Origin: Astrothelium macrocarpum
Taxonomy: Eukaryota > Ascomycota > Dothideomycetes > Trypetheliales > Trypetheliaceae
Length of the DNA stretch: 64,000 nucleotides
Direction: 5' to 3'
Assembly: GCA_021030915.1 (NCBI GenBank)
Contig: JAGEMR010000050.1
Span: forward strand, 124,001-188,000
Of this stretch, positions 1-11,872 are shown piece by piece; the first letter of the stretch is position 1; every line of letters starts with the position of its first letter. Position numbers and translations under genes: made by a program. The notes below the pieces were generated by a model that saw only the letters and a list, made by a program, of their open reading frames with translations, did not search any database and was not told where the DNA came from.

Positions 1-568
1 ATTTGGAACAGAATTGGATCGGCTAGAATTGCAAAGCGCTGTCTACACTGACATCATATGTGAACTTGAAAACATGATACATGCTCTAACAGTATAGAGA
101 AATATAAATTGGGGTTACATACAAGTCCCCCCGATTCCGCCGCCGTTTCAGGAAATCTGTTGTTGTCTCGGCCAGATATGACCGTATTGAGACAAAGGTA
201 ACTTATGCATCTCTTCCATTGTCGGAGCCAAGAAGTCAGAATGCTCAGGTCTGCTTCCAGCCAGCTTATATATCTCACACCTTCATTTGATGCGCTGTTG
301 CAACACCTATCTGTGTCTATTCAATAGTACTGCTGATCTCATCCGCTAAGCTGCTGTTCAATGTAGCGTTGTATCCTCAAGCTAACGTGCTATAGCTATG
401 CATTTTGAAGTTCAATAACTTTCCTATTTTCAGATACGAATAACAAAAATTCCACGAATTCGACTGTATAGATTTTACAAAAATTAGCTAACAAATGTTA
501 TATCTACTTCGTCTTTCTACCACTACTTAGATTCCGCCCGCCACGAAAATGTTTCTGGCTTCAAGATC
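1..568. other. Left-edge intergenic stretch
   Basis: I see no convincing coding region. A 74-codon reading frame on the minus strand (54..278) has no recognisable domain and is probably chance. The stretch probably includes the 3' flank of the secreted-protein gene at 569..1509, which is transcribed leftwards. Confidence 0.5.
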
Positions 569-1509
569 CTACTTCCAACTAGTAGTCTCAGGGCCTATTA
601 TGTCAATTTCGCGGATAGGAGTCTGCCTAAATCTACCGTGCCCTTGATAATCAATCCAGGAGACTGCGTACACCCATGCCCCTTCATCAACTTTGGTGTC
701 TTGTCCGTCTCCTTCTTCATCACTCTCCGCCTGTGGTATCGTTACATGTATTTCAAAGATCCGCGAATTTGCTGACGCACTGATGTACCTGAGGCTTTTG
801 CACTTTTTGCATGATATCGGCTGGCCTGTTTGCGAGCTGTTTGAGGTTTTTGATGTTACAGTCATAAAAGGGGCGAGGAGAGGTATTTTTCCCTCACCGT
901 CAGTTAATACAAACTCGGTATCAAAGGGTTGTTGGACTTCTTCAACTACAGTGAACTTGATTTGGGAGACTCCCCCATCCGACCCAGCGAAATCGATATG
1001 ATGTCTGTCTCCGTCTAAACACATGGCTACATTACGAGGGTCTCTCCGATATCGGTTAACGCACAATCCTCCACCAGGGCACCGGCCTTTGGCCTCCCGG
1101 TAGGAGCCTTTGCTTGAACTCGAGCACCGGATAGCGTAGTTAGAGATAGACAAGTCTTTTGAACATTGAGAGCTTCGAAACCAGCTATAGCTACTTGTCA
1201 TTGCCACTGTTGTCTTTGGAATACCAGTATCTTTCGTTGGACACCCGTTCATCAGCGTTAGATCAACCTCCTCCCGGCTTTTCAAAAGCTTTGGTCCGGT
1301 CGAAACATTGTGTCTTTGAACAGTGGGATCTTTTGAAATTTGCTGACCATCCAAATCAGGCCTTGGAAAACTGAACAACTTCTAGTTAAAAGAGATTCTC
1401 ATCATATTTCAATAGGAACCCACATTGACGCATTGCTCTTGATAGAAGGAATCGTAGCTAAAGAAGTGGCTATGAAAAAGGAGGGTACAATAAAGATGGC
1501 CAACAACAT
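569..1509 (-). CDS. Orphan secreted protein, 295 aa, one intron
   Basis: Function is unknown. Two exons, 1509..1424 and 1370..569, are joined in phase by a 53-bp GTGGGT...CAG intron. The first exon was found by splicing and supplies a textbook signal peptide: a hydrophobic core in the first ~18 residues (starts MLLAIFIVPSFFIATSLA). The mature part is hydrophilic and has a cluster of cysteines in its middle (motifs such as CSSSS, GRCPGGGLC and a later CKKC), with an acidic stretch (ESDEEGDGQD) near the C-terminus. I recognise no family. A secreted, cysteine-containing protein with no obvious enzyme domain could be an effector-like or cell-surface protein, but that is inference. Start choice is supported by the signal peptide and the phase match. 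No operon-like partner is evident; the next gene rightwards is a membrane protein on the same strand. Confidence 0.6.
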
Positions 1510-1649
1510 ATTATATTCTGATAGGGTTTTTAAGTACTAGACTCACAAAAGAGAAGCGGTTTCCACTTTGGTAGTGTATCGTCTATCTGTGTAAATTTAG
1601 TCTGTCGCGTATCTCTTTTAAATCGGAGAGAAGGAAAAGCGGCTGACAG

Positions 1650-1753
1650 AATTTGAGGTGGTGAACGTTAGTAGATGGAGCCACGGAGTTGCAAAAAACT
1701 GAATGCACATATCCCGACATGCTACGTAATAGGATTGCCATATGCACCATCAC
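1650..1753 (+). repeat. Diverged direct repeat, copy 1
   Basis: This segment matches 2358..2460 in the same orientation. Both begin AATTYGAGGTRGTGAA and end CCATATGCACCATCA, with ordered similarity between. Many differences are C/T or G/A transitions, compatible with old RIP-like mutation. Its nature (remnant of a mobile element, or duplicated gene flank) cannot be told from this window. Confidence 0.6.
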
Positions 1754-2357
1754 ACCCTCTCAAGCCCAGGAGCGATGAGCCATGGGCTAGTTGTGAAGTC
1801 CTTTTGCTCTCGATTTTTTTCTTGGCGTAAAACACTCTTCCGTACAATGGCTAATGCCGCTCTTGTAACCAGCTATCCTGCCAATCTTCAATACGGCTGA
1901 CGAGATGCTGCTGTAGTAGTCAGCTGTCTGGCCAATCTCAAACAATATCTTATGCTCCAACTCTTTCATTATCTATAAGGGCGCATACCACCCCTAGATC
2001 TGCCAGCAATGTAAGACAAGGGCGTAAGGCGGTCGGTATAGGCGAAATGCGAGATACCTGAGCTTTTCGCGAAGGTACGGCGACGGCGAGACCTGAGACA
2101 ATCGCTCGAATGAAGAATGTCCTCTCTCGTACTCTTTAGCCTTACTCCAAAATGGAACCTTGCCAATTTAACTCAGAGACAGGTGCTTCACCATGATAAA
2201 GTGGTGAAGGAGGTAAACAAAGTGCAATGTTAAGGTTGAGATTATCACAAAAATTTGGACTTTTTGTAGCTAAAAACGGAAGCAATCATCTCAGTCAGAG
2301 CAAGCGCTCACAAAATGGCTATGTAGAGGGGCAGTAGCCGGGCTCATAGCCCGACGA

Positions 2358-2460
2358 AATTCGAGGTAGTGAAAGCTTGTAGATTGAGCTAAAGAGTGTG
2401 CAAAAGCTGAATACACGTATGCTAATAGATCACGTGATAGGATTTCCATATGCACCATCA
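2358..2460 (+). repeat. Diverged direct repeat, copy 2
   Basis: This is the second copy of the segment at 1650..1753, about 0.7 kb downstream in direct orientation. It contains a CACGTG palindrome near its 3' part that copy 1 lacks. Confidence 0.6.
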
Positions 2461-2906
2461 ATGGCAGTACGTATAGAATGAGAAGCGAATTTGGGAATAG
2501 TACGTCATCGGTAGTATTCCGTCTGGTGCCGTCGAGCCTGTTCTGATGCTTTAGTAGATCCGTGTTAGGCTTAGGAGCCTTTATATATGGAATTTACTGC
2601 CCGCTAAATTTGATGATGTTGCTCCTGTCCCGGATCGACGGCTCGGATGGGCTAAAGCAGCGGCAAAGTGAGCCGAAATAGGCCCCAGATTCCTCAGCAC
2701 ATAGTGTTATGAGATTAAACCTTATGTGAATCGAAGGCCGCTAAGGAAGAACCAGTCCTAGAATACTCGCACCATATACACTGAAACACGCTAAGATACG
2801 CCTACAATTCCTTTCTGACATTTTGGTTGTGGGTTTTACAGCAAGCTGATATGAGTTTGAGGTACTACGACATTCTGATTTAAATCCACACTTTTGCTCA
2901 TCACGT

Positions 2907-4134
2907 TCACTTCTGTATTGGAAGAATGCTTGACCCCTCAAATGCACTTGTTTCCGACATTCTTTCGTACAAATATGCTATCCTAGCTTCTGCGGCTGCG
3001 ACCGCACGATGGGCCTCGGCTGCGGTAAATAGGGCTTTTTTAAGCTCCTCGCTTGACTGTGGTAACGTGAGTTCTCCACGATTTCCAGTCATTTCTCGAT
3101 TAGAAGCATTAGGGGTTGATGCTAGCTCCGGTGCATTTACTGGTACTGAATTCAAGCTTCTGGTCTCCATCCTTGGTGTGCTTATTCTTTCAGCGACAGA
3201 GGTTGACACGGCACATTCGCGATTTCCAACCTTCCTGTTAGTCGAGACATTATCCATGCCACTATCTTTGCGATCTTTCATTAACTTCCTGCACTTATAG
3301 TACTCATGGTCTCTACTTCCCACAATTTGTCCGAGCAAAGCCAATGGAAAACTAGTGGTAACAATAAAGGCAATTAGCACGGATCGATTACCAAACCCGG
3401 CATCTTCGCTGCCGAGCTTCAAATGCTGCACAAGTGAGCTTCCAAGATATGTGCCGATCCCAAAGAGGAATGTCGTGATCGAAATGCACAAGAGCTCAAA
3501 TGGTGCCTGGAGAAGCTGCTGGCTGCTGATAGAGCTTCGGAATACGCGTCGGCCGTCTTGATTGGTCTTTACGACGCCATCTGCGAGCCAGGCTCTGACA
3601 GCGACTGGGTTATCTAGGAAACCATATGTCCGCTGTTGCAGGCAGGTAAAGAAAGTTGTGAGAATAGCCAGCACCGTCGTTATAAGGAAGCATGCCCGCG
3701 CAAGATAGGAGACCTGGGTTATTCCAGGTAACTGCTGTGTGGCCAGGCCAGCGCTCGCGACCAGAGCTCCCTACAGAACCTCAGGAAGGCGTATAAAGCA
3801 GATTTTGAAGGCAATAATCCCCCTTTCAACAACTCACCACAATGGAGACCATCTGACAACTCTTAATCTGGTTCCTTCGGAATTCAAGAACACTTTTGTC
3901 TGTTCCACTATTGATTAAATCCTCAATAACTTCTAGTTCGTGTGTATCGAAGAACAGCCATGGCCGCCAACGCCAGGTGCTGCCATAGCGCGAACTTGCG
4001 TACTCGGCATTAATTGAAAATCCATTCCACAAGTATCGAGCGGCGAGCAGAAGACGTCCAAATAGTCTTGCCGGCGCGCCAATGATCGTAAAGACCTCGA
4101 AGCTTACGTCAGAAGACATCTCGCTAGAATGCAC
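2907..4134 (-). CDS. Multi-pass membrane protein, 386 aa, unknown function
   Basis: Two exons, 4134..3838 and 3770..2907, are joined in phase 0 by a 67-bp GTGAGT...TAG intron. The N-terminal exon is soluble-looking, with aromatic segments (WRWRPWLFFDTHELEVIEDL). It is followed by at least three hydrophobic segments in exon 2 (around VSYLARACFLITTVLAILTTFF, then LCISITTFLFGIGTYLGSSL, then VLIAFIVTTSFPLALLGQIV; each described here by its edge residues). The C-terminal ~120 residues are hydrophilic and end in an alanine-rich helix (EAHRAVAAAEARIAYLYERM), likely a coiled coil. This architecture is common among uncharacterised fungal membrane proteins. I cannot assign a function. The gene is not obviously linked to its neighbours. 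Confidence 0.6.
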
Positions 4135-5401
4135 ACCTCACGCTGCGGCTTGACGATACAGTAAGCTACTATATTTATTAGCGCCTGCATCGTCCAAGTA
4201 GTATCGAGGCTTGACATTTCTGGTTTAGCTCATCCCTCGCTGCACCCGTAGCCTAGGGCAAAGTTGATTTTAGAGATGATTCAGAGGTAAGAAAGTAAAC
4301 TGCTCACCACATGTGGTGGGAAAAACCGTGCATGCAGGACCGGGTTACTAACACAGCATACAACAGAGAGGTACAGCCACGTCATGTGGCGTTTTCTTGA
4401 AAGTCATGTGATGTGTAACTTGGTAGCTAAGGTATTAAAATGGATATTCGAAGGTCTATCCTTACCACCCGGAACGCTCTTGTTTATTCTACCTGCCTGT
4501 CATGTCGACGTCAAGCAATTCAAGCAAATGGCCGTAACTATGGCGTTGATGGCGGATGTACGTAAAAAGACTCAGTTAAGAAGTAAAAAGGACCACAACG
4601 GTGGTACGAACTACCTTAAGTAGTAGAGGAGTATGTTACACAGACAACCTCGCTTAGTGTTGGAGCTGTTCTGAGTATCTGAAAAGCGTGTATTGTAAGT
4701 CCATAGGAGCCAGGTACATGAGATGAAATAAAGTGAGGACCCGTATGCGCTAAGCCCCTAGCGTCAATTACCCAATGTGATTACCTAAGGTAAGCTTCCT
4801 GAGGGCATAACGCTTAGCCTTTCATCTTCGTCCCATTAAGCGAGATTTCACTCGTTCGGATTTTGCCCGATGGAGGTCGCAAATAGCCGAAACAAGAACA
4901 GATTTCCTCAAATAGCAAAATCGGACTCAGCTTCCCCAGCACAAAATTTGCATTCTACTCCAGAAAACCGAGCTCCTTACCGGACACTTCAGCTCTAGCA
5001 GTTTTATTATAATTAGATAGATAAAAATGAATTTTGAGAGTCTAGTTAGTGCATTTGGAGTTTTCTCTTCAGATTCATCAGTGTTTGAAGATCTCTGATT
5101 ATCCATTATTGAGCTCGCCTGTATCACATACAAATCGTTGACGTTGCGCGGCTTGACCGCATGCGGAATGTACGTGATGCGTGCGCTAGTACGTGATGTG
5201 TGCTGTAACACCCCTGATGACTCTACTCTTAACTCTTTAACTTGAATATTTGACCTGTAGCTATATCCGAAAGTGACGAGTTGGGCTGGGATGAATTGTG
5301 TCTACTGGTTCGAGACTGACGGTCCATCTGTAATTACAATGAAATGCATCGATATGAATACAGTATCGTGGACTCAGCCAGATACGAAGTGGTACAAGAC
5401 T
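4135..5401. other. Intergenic region, no gene recognised
   Basis: About 1.27 kb between the membrane protein gene and the 3' end of the regulator gene. Small frames at 4384..4623 (+) and 4927..5211 (-) have no recognisable domain, signal peptide or splice context. I see no strong repeat. Confidence 0.5.
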
Positions 5402-8400
5402 TCACTCTTTCATTCGATTTTTCAGCGCTGTTAGCCATAAATGTAAGCTACGACTAAGTGCCCACCTACTCCTTTCCTGTAAGGCCTGGCTGCCTATCTC
5501 CATGATGCGGAGAGTGGCGCCAGGTCGGCTGATGCTCCCCACACCTGAGATGTGACCACGTATATCAGGAACCCCTTTGACCCAAGCATTGTTCAGGAAC
5601 TCATAGTCATTGTCGTCTAGTCGTACGATGGATCTGCGTCCCCTTCGCCGAATGTCGGCAAAATGTTCCATGCGTTGACTATTGGTGAGTTTTTGAGCCA
5701 TCTGGCAATACGTTGATAGAACTACTGTACTGTAGACGATCATCAATGGCTCATAAAAAGCATGCGGCTGATATTCGTGAAGAATTCTAGAGAGCGTCCC
5801 TGCATAGCAGACTGCCTGTCGGGCTAAGCATCCGTTGTCGTCGTGAAACCAATGTTCAATGGATTGACGAGCAACGGGATGGTCCTTAGCTGAGGTTGAA
5901 GCATGTGCAAGGCTCAGGAGGTGCTTCCGAGGTATTGAGGTGATTAGAAGGACTAGTAAAGTATGAGAGTGAAGGCAGGATCTGATACTTGTGCTTGGAC
6001 AACGCGTAGGAGAGGGAAGACAGTTAACGGCTGCGATGGCCTTCTCCCTCAGCCTCCTATCTAGTAATTCGTCATTTGGGAAAGAATTCGACCATAGAGG
6101 ATCTTGATGCGCTTTGTGCATGGCCGAAATGGACAAATAAACTGCCAAAAGAACTATTAAATGCGCAAAATCTCCAATCCTGTCGGATAAAATCTGGCCT
6201 TTTCCGATGCTTTGTAACATCGAGGAGAGATTCGGAGGGGAGAGGAAAACTAGAGAAATTGAGCAAGCGTTGATATGTGTGAAGCGGAAGCCAAACCATG
6301 GTTTCCAAGACATATTTCCTTCCATCTCTCTGCAGTAGGAGCTGTCCACAGCTCTTCATGACAGGGCAGTGCTTGCTGTATATCTGACACAACCAAAAAA
6401 CTGGGGAAATCCAAATACAGTACAACCTGAACTTCGACCATCTACAAATCTTCTTAGATGACGAAAATACCTCATAGGGAAATCACAGGGACTTACAAAC
6501 GAGCAGAAACCAAGTCTTTTCAAGCCTTCGTGTTGCAACCATTTTCTCCAGGTATTCTCAAGATATTGTCCATTCAAGTCGCAGTGAATCGCGTCACGCA
6601 TCGCTTCAGCATTACATTTGAAGCTCCCATTTCTTCTACACTGCGTATAGATAGCGTTCCGGAACGACTCTGAAATTTCCAGGAAACGCCCATTGCCACT
6701 ATATATCATACCAATGAAGTCCAGTAACATGGATTGCGTGATACTAATCTCACGGACGTTCGTGTTATCTTCTTCGATCTAATCGAAGGATTAGCTGAAG
6801 AAATAGTCAAGTACTCAAGGGCTTTACATAAATACTAATCGCACGTCGGAGAAGCTCTTGAAGAGCATTAGCGCATTGGGACGTGCTTGGTATCTTTGAG
6901 TACCGGCAACCGACAGCAGAAATAGCCAAGACTAGATACCAGGGCGCTTTCGCCGGATTGAAGGTAGGTTGATGAAGAAATGGAAACATCGGCTGAAAAT
7001 GCTCGAAATAGAGTTGTACAAAAGTATCAAGGGCTTCGATCGGAAGAAAGCTCATATATTTATAGGACCGAAAATGAAATCCCGTTGTACTTGTCTTTCT
7101 AAAGCACTGGCTAATTTCGTGATAAACTTGCTCGCTCATCATCTCGACGTGAGCAAAGTTTTCGCACTCCAAGATGTCTAGTGAGTGCGCGTCAATTTCG
7201 GGGAAAGAAAAGAGATTGTCTGACTCAATGGGATCCCACTCTGTCGGCCACCGTGGAGTAGCGTCCAAGCCCTGATTTTGATCAGTGTCTGTTGCTGCTG
7301 TCCTTTCATTTGTATGTTGAGAGTCTTGTTGCGAGCTTGATACCGAGGGATCCGGTAGTCCCGAGTCTTTGGTGCTTCTTACCTGTCCCACAGGAGAGGC
7401 TTGCCAAGCTGCATTCATGGGTCTCTGAGGAACTCCATCATTAGGCATACCCATAGTGCGGACATAACGGACATCGTCAAAAGTCTGAATAGATATCGTG
7501 GGAGATAGCTGCGACTCTTGATGAAAACCATCCAAACTACTCAAGTCAGGCTGTAAAGTGATCCAGTCCAAGAAACTAAACTCAGTGTCCCATGGTAAGC
7601 CTTGGCCAACGGCGGTGGGAGAAAGTTGCCGGGCATTGCCAAGCGGTCCTACGCCATGCAAAGATGACTCTGAGGGATACATTTGTGTATTTGAAAGTTC
7701 TTCGGTTTGTGTTGGCGTGAGTATAGATGCAAAATTTGTGGGTGGTGGTTGCCGCAAATGCTCGCTACACGTCTGGACACTCAATCTGGATTGTTTGGTC
7801 TGCATGTTCGTATACTGATTTGAATCCACATTTATCGGGTTCATCGACCTCTCCCCATCTATCTGACGCGCGACATTCTCAGGGTTGTGAACTGCAGTCG
7901 GATTTAGAAGCGATGCTTGGTGATGCAACGGCAAGACCGATGAGCTTAGGTTAATCGCTTCTTCAGACGATATTTCTAAAGTGGGCTGATTGATGGTTGA
8001 TCCAGACGGGAGTTCCTGCAAATTAGCATGCGATGTCCTTGATATTGAGTTAGAGCTCTCTGTATTCGGAGAAAAATATCCAACAGCTTCGTAATTGTCC
8101 AACTCGTCGGCATGCTCCTCAATCCCATCCGCATTGCATGGATCATTCTCCTCCTGTGGGTGCCTACGCAAGCTCGAAGAGCTTTCAAGTTCTGCGATTG
8201 TTGCGATTCGCTTCAGCGATCTATTGGAGTAGGCACAATCATTGCTTTTTGATTTGCAGCGCGAACACGGGGATTTGCCGTCGCATCTGAGGCGAACACG
8301 GGCACAGTAATCACAGGCTCTGGTCACGCGACAAGCAGTTCCTTGCTTAGTTGCACGGTCGGTAGGAGTATGAATCGGAATATGGCGCATCAAAGTATCT

Positions 8401-8646
8401 CTATAGTAAAAGTTATCAGTATAGCCCAAGTCAAAAATGTTTGTGAGGCCTCTTTTTTTACCTCCGTGTGAAACTTTTGCCACAGGTTGGACATGAATAG
8501 GGTCTACTGCCTTTGTGAGATAGCATATGCCGAGAAAGGTGCTCGGCTCGTCGAAAGCTGGTGTTACACAACACGCAGGTGGAGTTCGCCTCAGAAGACT
8601 GGTTGTCGACTACACTGGAAACAGGCTCTGGTGACTGTGGTTCCAT
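5402..8646 (-). CDS. Transcription factor with C2H2 zinc fingers plus Zn2Cys6 cluster and fungal TF domain, ~1010 aa
   Basis: Probable pathway regulator acting in the nucleus. My model has five exons: 8646..8462, 8400..6828, 6778..6497, 6441..6297 and 6249..5402, all in phase. Near the N-terminus are two C2H2 fingers (CVLCNTSF...HLSRHMLSH, residues ~24-44, and YSCPTCGKSF...LMRHIPIH, ~52-73; the intron splits the second finger). They are followed directly by a Zn2Cys6 cluster (CDYCARVRLRCDGKSPC..C, about residues 89-115). After a long Ser/Gln-rich linker comes the Fungal_trans-type middle region (VQLYFEHFQPMFPFLHQPTF, then EEDNTNVRE). The donor of the last intron is uncertain: GTTTGG at 6296 or GTCTTG slightly upstream; both keep phase. 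The dual DNA-binding architecture is a known fungal class. The gene diverges from the FAD monooxygenase at 9276 and sits at the left edge of the aromatic-enzyme block, so it is the natural candidate for its regulator (inference). Confidence 0.85.
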
Positions 8647-9275
8647 CGTGGGGATAATCGATATTGAGACATTGGTCGAAAGGCTGGTATCAACAGCAAT
8701 CTATACGAGCTCTTCTTCATTGCTTCTAAGCACCGCATAAGTAAATGCCAGCTTGACTATCCATTAGACCATTCAGGTTGATGTACGGAGTACACCACTG
8801 ATGCATCACGACCGATGGTTTGAAGACATTCCAGCCTGAGTGCAGACCCTTGCATGATGCGGGGATGCCTTGAACGCTCCATGATGGATCAAATGCTGCT
8901 AAGCTTCATCAAGATATGATCCAGGTGGTTCTTAAGCAAGACAAGATGGAAGGTTGCCAAGTCCGCACGGCAATTCAAAGTTGGAATCGGCTATGATGAG
9001 GGGCCCGAAGTTTAGCCTTTGTGGAGATGGAGAAATGATCGCCCACGTTCCAAACAGATCCCACAAACCCGAACGAATGTACGAACAGATACAACGGTTT
9101 GTGCTTGTGGTGAGCATTTAGAGATGCACATGATGGCCTTCCAGAACCTCGGCGGGATCAGACAATCCAGACGCTTTCACAGCTCACTCAATGAAGAAAA
9201 TCTACGGTTTCTCATATTTCTAGGATGTAGGTCAAAACATGAAGATTCAGCCAATCCTGTCCGCGACCCTCATCA
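8647..9275. promoter_or_regulatory. Divergent promoter region between regulator and FAD monooxygenase
   Basis: A 629-bp non-coding stretch separates two divergently transcribed genes, so it must hold both promoters. I could not identify a convincing CGG-spaced Zn2Cys6 palindrome by eye. Confidence 0.5.
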
Positions 9276-10818
9276 ATGCCTCAATTCAAAGTTGTAGTCA
9301 TAGGCGCAGGGCTTGCAGGATCACTACTGGGAAATGGTCTTGCGCAAAAAGGGTTGGATTTCTCCATTTATGAATCCGACGAGAAGAATTCGAAAAGGGA
9401 GGGTTATCAAATTCGTTTAGGTGCACCTGCACTGGCAGGTTTTCGCGCGTGCCTACCACCAGACCGACGCGACCAGCTATGGCCTATGTTCGGACGATCT
9501 GGAGGAGTGATTTCCTCAGCGCCCATTTTATATGATACGAGCTTGCGACCTCTGCTGGATTTGACCAAGTTTCCTGCTTACACAAAGTCTGCGCCAATCA
9601 ATCGAGCGGTCTTGCGTGACTTTCTGGCAGAGCCGCTAGATCAAGAAGGAAGAGTCTACTATGGAAGATATTTTAGTCATTATGAAATCACAAAGGATAA
9701 ACGCGGGATTGGCAAGGTGAAAGCTTTTTTTGAAGACGGAACAATCACGGAATGTGATCTCCTCATTGCTGCAGAGGGTAGCCGATCCAAAGTAAACCGA
9801 CAGATTGGTTTGGACAACATTGTCCAATTGACTGATAAATGGAGTTTTCTTGCTAAAGGAAACCTGCCTCCTTCAAAGCTCACCAAGCTTTCATCCGAAG
9901 CCAAGAGGGCCCCGATAACAGTCATCAATGATGGCATGATACTATTCTACTCTGGTATGGTAGATTGGCACTTTTATTTTCCTGTTGAAGCTGACTAGAT
10001 CCAGCCTATCTGCCTGAAGGGTATAAAAAAAGGGCCTTCGATTCAACAAGCTCAAAGGACAGTGATCCGCAAGATTATGATGAGAATTTGGCCTCGTTAT
10101 TCTGGGCGCTGAATATACCATCAGAGCGTATCCCCGACGGAGGTGCGCAGGCTATACCAGATAAGCTGCAATTCTGCATCAACGCGATAAAAGATTGGGA
10201 CCCGCGAATGTAAGAAGGAGCGTCTTATACGCAAAACATGCGCGAATTTGACTTGTTACTAGTCACGAAATGCTCCGAGCCGCCGGTGATGACGACATCC
10301 ACGCCTTCCAGCCTCGTGCAAGCAGGGAACCGCCTACAAGATGGCGGTCGAAAGTCCAAAGTTCCACGGACTCTCAGCGGGGAAACAGCCATATCTGGTT
10401 GCTTGGCGACGCCGTTCATCCAATGCTTCCAGCGCGAGGTATGGGAGGAAACCAGGCGATGCGCGATGCTGCTGATATTTTGGAATCGATTTCACAATTG
10501 GCGGAGAAAGCCAAGGAGACAGAACTTTGTGAAGAGGACTTTGAAATTGCAGTCGCAGAATATGAGAAGTGGATGATACCTAGAGCATTTAGATGGGTGA
10601 AACTAAGTGGTGGCACCGGGCGAAAGGTGAGTTGGTCAGAGTGATAGCTCCACAAACTAGCTAATGGCGGTACAAAGGTAATGGAACCGACAAGTCTACA
10701 AGGTAGATTGTTGTTGTTCTTCGCCGCTCGGGCCCTTGATCTTGCATACTTATACTCCTTTATTAGGTATCTGCTCGGATTTCGTCCGGAAGACGACGCT
10801 CCGGAATTACCAAATTAA
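9276..10818 (+). CDS. FAD-dependent aromatic monooxygenase, 464 aa, three introns
   Basis: Group A flavin monooxygenase of the salicylate-hydroxylase-like type: NAD(P)H- and FAD-dependent ring hydroxylation, probably cytosolic. Exons: 9276..9954, 9999..10209, 10263..10626 and 10678..10818 (total 1395 nt, divisible by 3). The FAD dinucleotide fold VVVIGAGLAGSLLG lies at residues ~6-19, the DLLIAAEGSRSKVNR segment in the middle and the second FAD motif WLLGDAVHPMLPARGMGGNQ in exon 3. The open frame meets a TAG at 9996. I resolve this with a 44-bp intron (9955..9998, GTATGG...CTGACTAG) that restores phase. A frameshift is the alternative, because the skipped segment also looks protein-like. The substrate is unknown. 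It is one of four FAD hydroxylases in this block. Confidence 0.78.
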
Positions 10819-11312
10819 GGTTGATTGGGATGTGATGGAATTGTGTATATCGGCAATTTCATATTATCGATTAAATCCTTACGCTCCATCGCTGTTCCAT
10901 TAGACTCTGAAAGGAGCTTTAGCCATATGCTTCCACCTGCTGAGTCGACGTCCAGCTACTCTATAAAAGACAGAGTACAACTGTAGTTGGCTAAGGCCGA
11001 AACGAAAAAAAAAAAAAAAAAGAGAGCTATAGCCTGGGGCCAACGGTGGAATCAGAGTTAGACGGCTGACGACCATGGTGACACCGTTTTTACGTAACGC
11101 CCACCGACCCTTTATGTGGCCAAGGTCACAATCCAATCAAGGATCGGATAAGTGGAGATTTGCACTCTAAACACCCCCTAAGATCTTGAACTTACGTGTA
11201 CTAGCCTTGATGAACGTCTTAATCAAGCGATAAATGCGAGGCCTATACCGCTCAAATTGAAACTGTTTAACCTCTTTCTTGTGCGGCACAGCCTGCTGCT
11301 GATGATACTACC
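10819..11312. other. Intergenic region with A-tract
   Basis: A 494-bp non-coding stretch holding a run of 17 consecutive A at 11005..11021. It contains the 3' flank of the FAD monooxygenase and the promoter of the small membrane protein at 11313. Nothing else is recognisable. Confidence 0.5.
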
Positions 11313-11818
11313 ATGACTATAGCCTCAACAGTCACCAACCAGCCAGGTTCTGAAGCGGTTTTGCGACTTATTACTACGGATTATGCTATTCACCGTACCG
11401 GAGACGACACGAACATCGAGCGAACCAACAACGAAGAGCCAGCGGACGATGGCAGCAAAGACAATGAAGGTTCTTGTATAGATCCAACAACAGAGCCTCA
11501 TCCACGTGTTTCCGGGACAATAACACCCTCATGGTGGCCAATGGAGAGACATCGTCGTGTGCCCGAGTATGCGCCTATTAACTTCGATCTGGAACGACAG
11601 ACGAGACCAGTTGGAGATAATCCTGTAATCGGATTCATTCTTAGCACAACATTTACAGGATGTGGACTTTTGTCTGTAAGTACACAAGAGGAAATTGTTT
11701 TGCAGCAAGATTTCTTAGTAGGATTAACGCGATTTAGATGTATGCGATGGTATGGAGAAATACTGGAGGCAGGATCTTTGGAAATGTTTTCCGCTACAAA
11801 GTTGGAGGAGAGTTCTAA
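11313..11818 (+). CDS. Small single-TM protein, 147 aa, unknown function
   Basis: Two exons, 11313..11675 and 11738..11818, are joined in phase 0 by a 62-bp GTAAGT...TTTAG intron. The N-terminal ~100 residues are hydrophilic and acidic. One hydrophobic segment (around GFILSTTFTGCGLLSMYAMV) is formed only after splicing, followed by a basic, glycine-rich tail (NTGGRIFGNVFRYKVGGEF). I do not recognise a family. Restoration of an uninterrupted membrane helix by the splice supports the model. It lies convergent with the LigB dioxygenase gene, about 55 bp from that gene's stop codon. Confidence 0.55.
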
Positions 11819-11872
11819 TGACTCGCAGTCATGCTTTGAGACAGCCTCTATGTAGCGCATCAAAGCTCATCA

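Larger units (their letters stand above)
1510..2906. other. Non-coding stretch with degraded duplicate segments
   Basis: No confident gene. Short minus-strand frames at 1787..1969 and 1969..2166 abut but have no recognisable domain. The stretch contains two diverged copies of a ~104-bp segment, listed separately. The rest shows nothing I can name. Confidence 0.45.
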
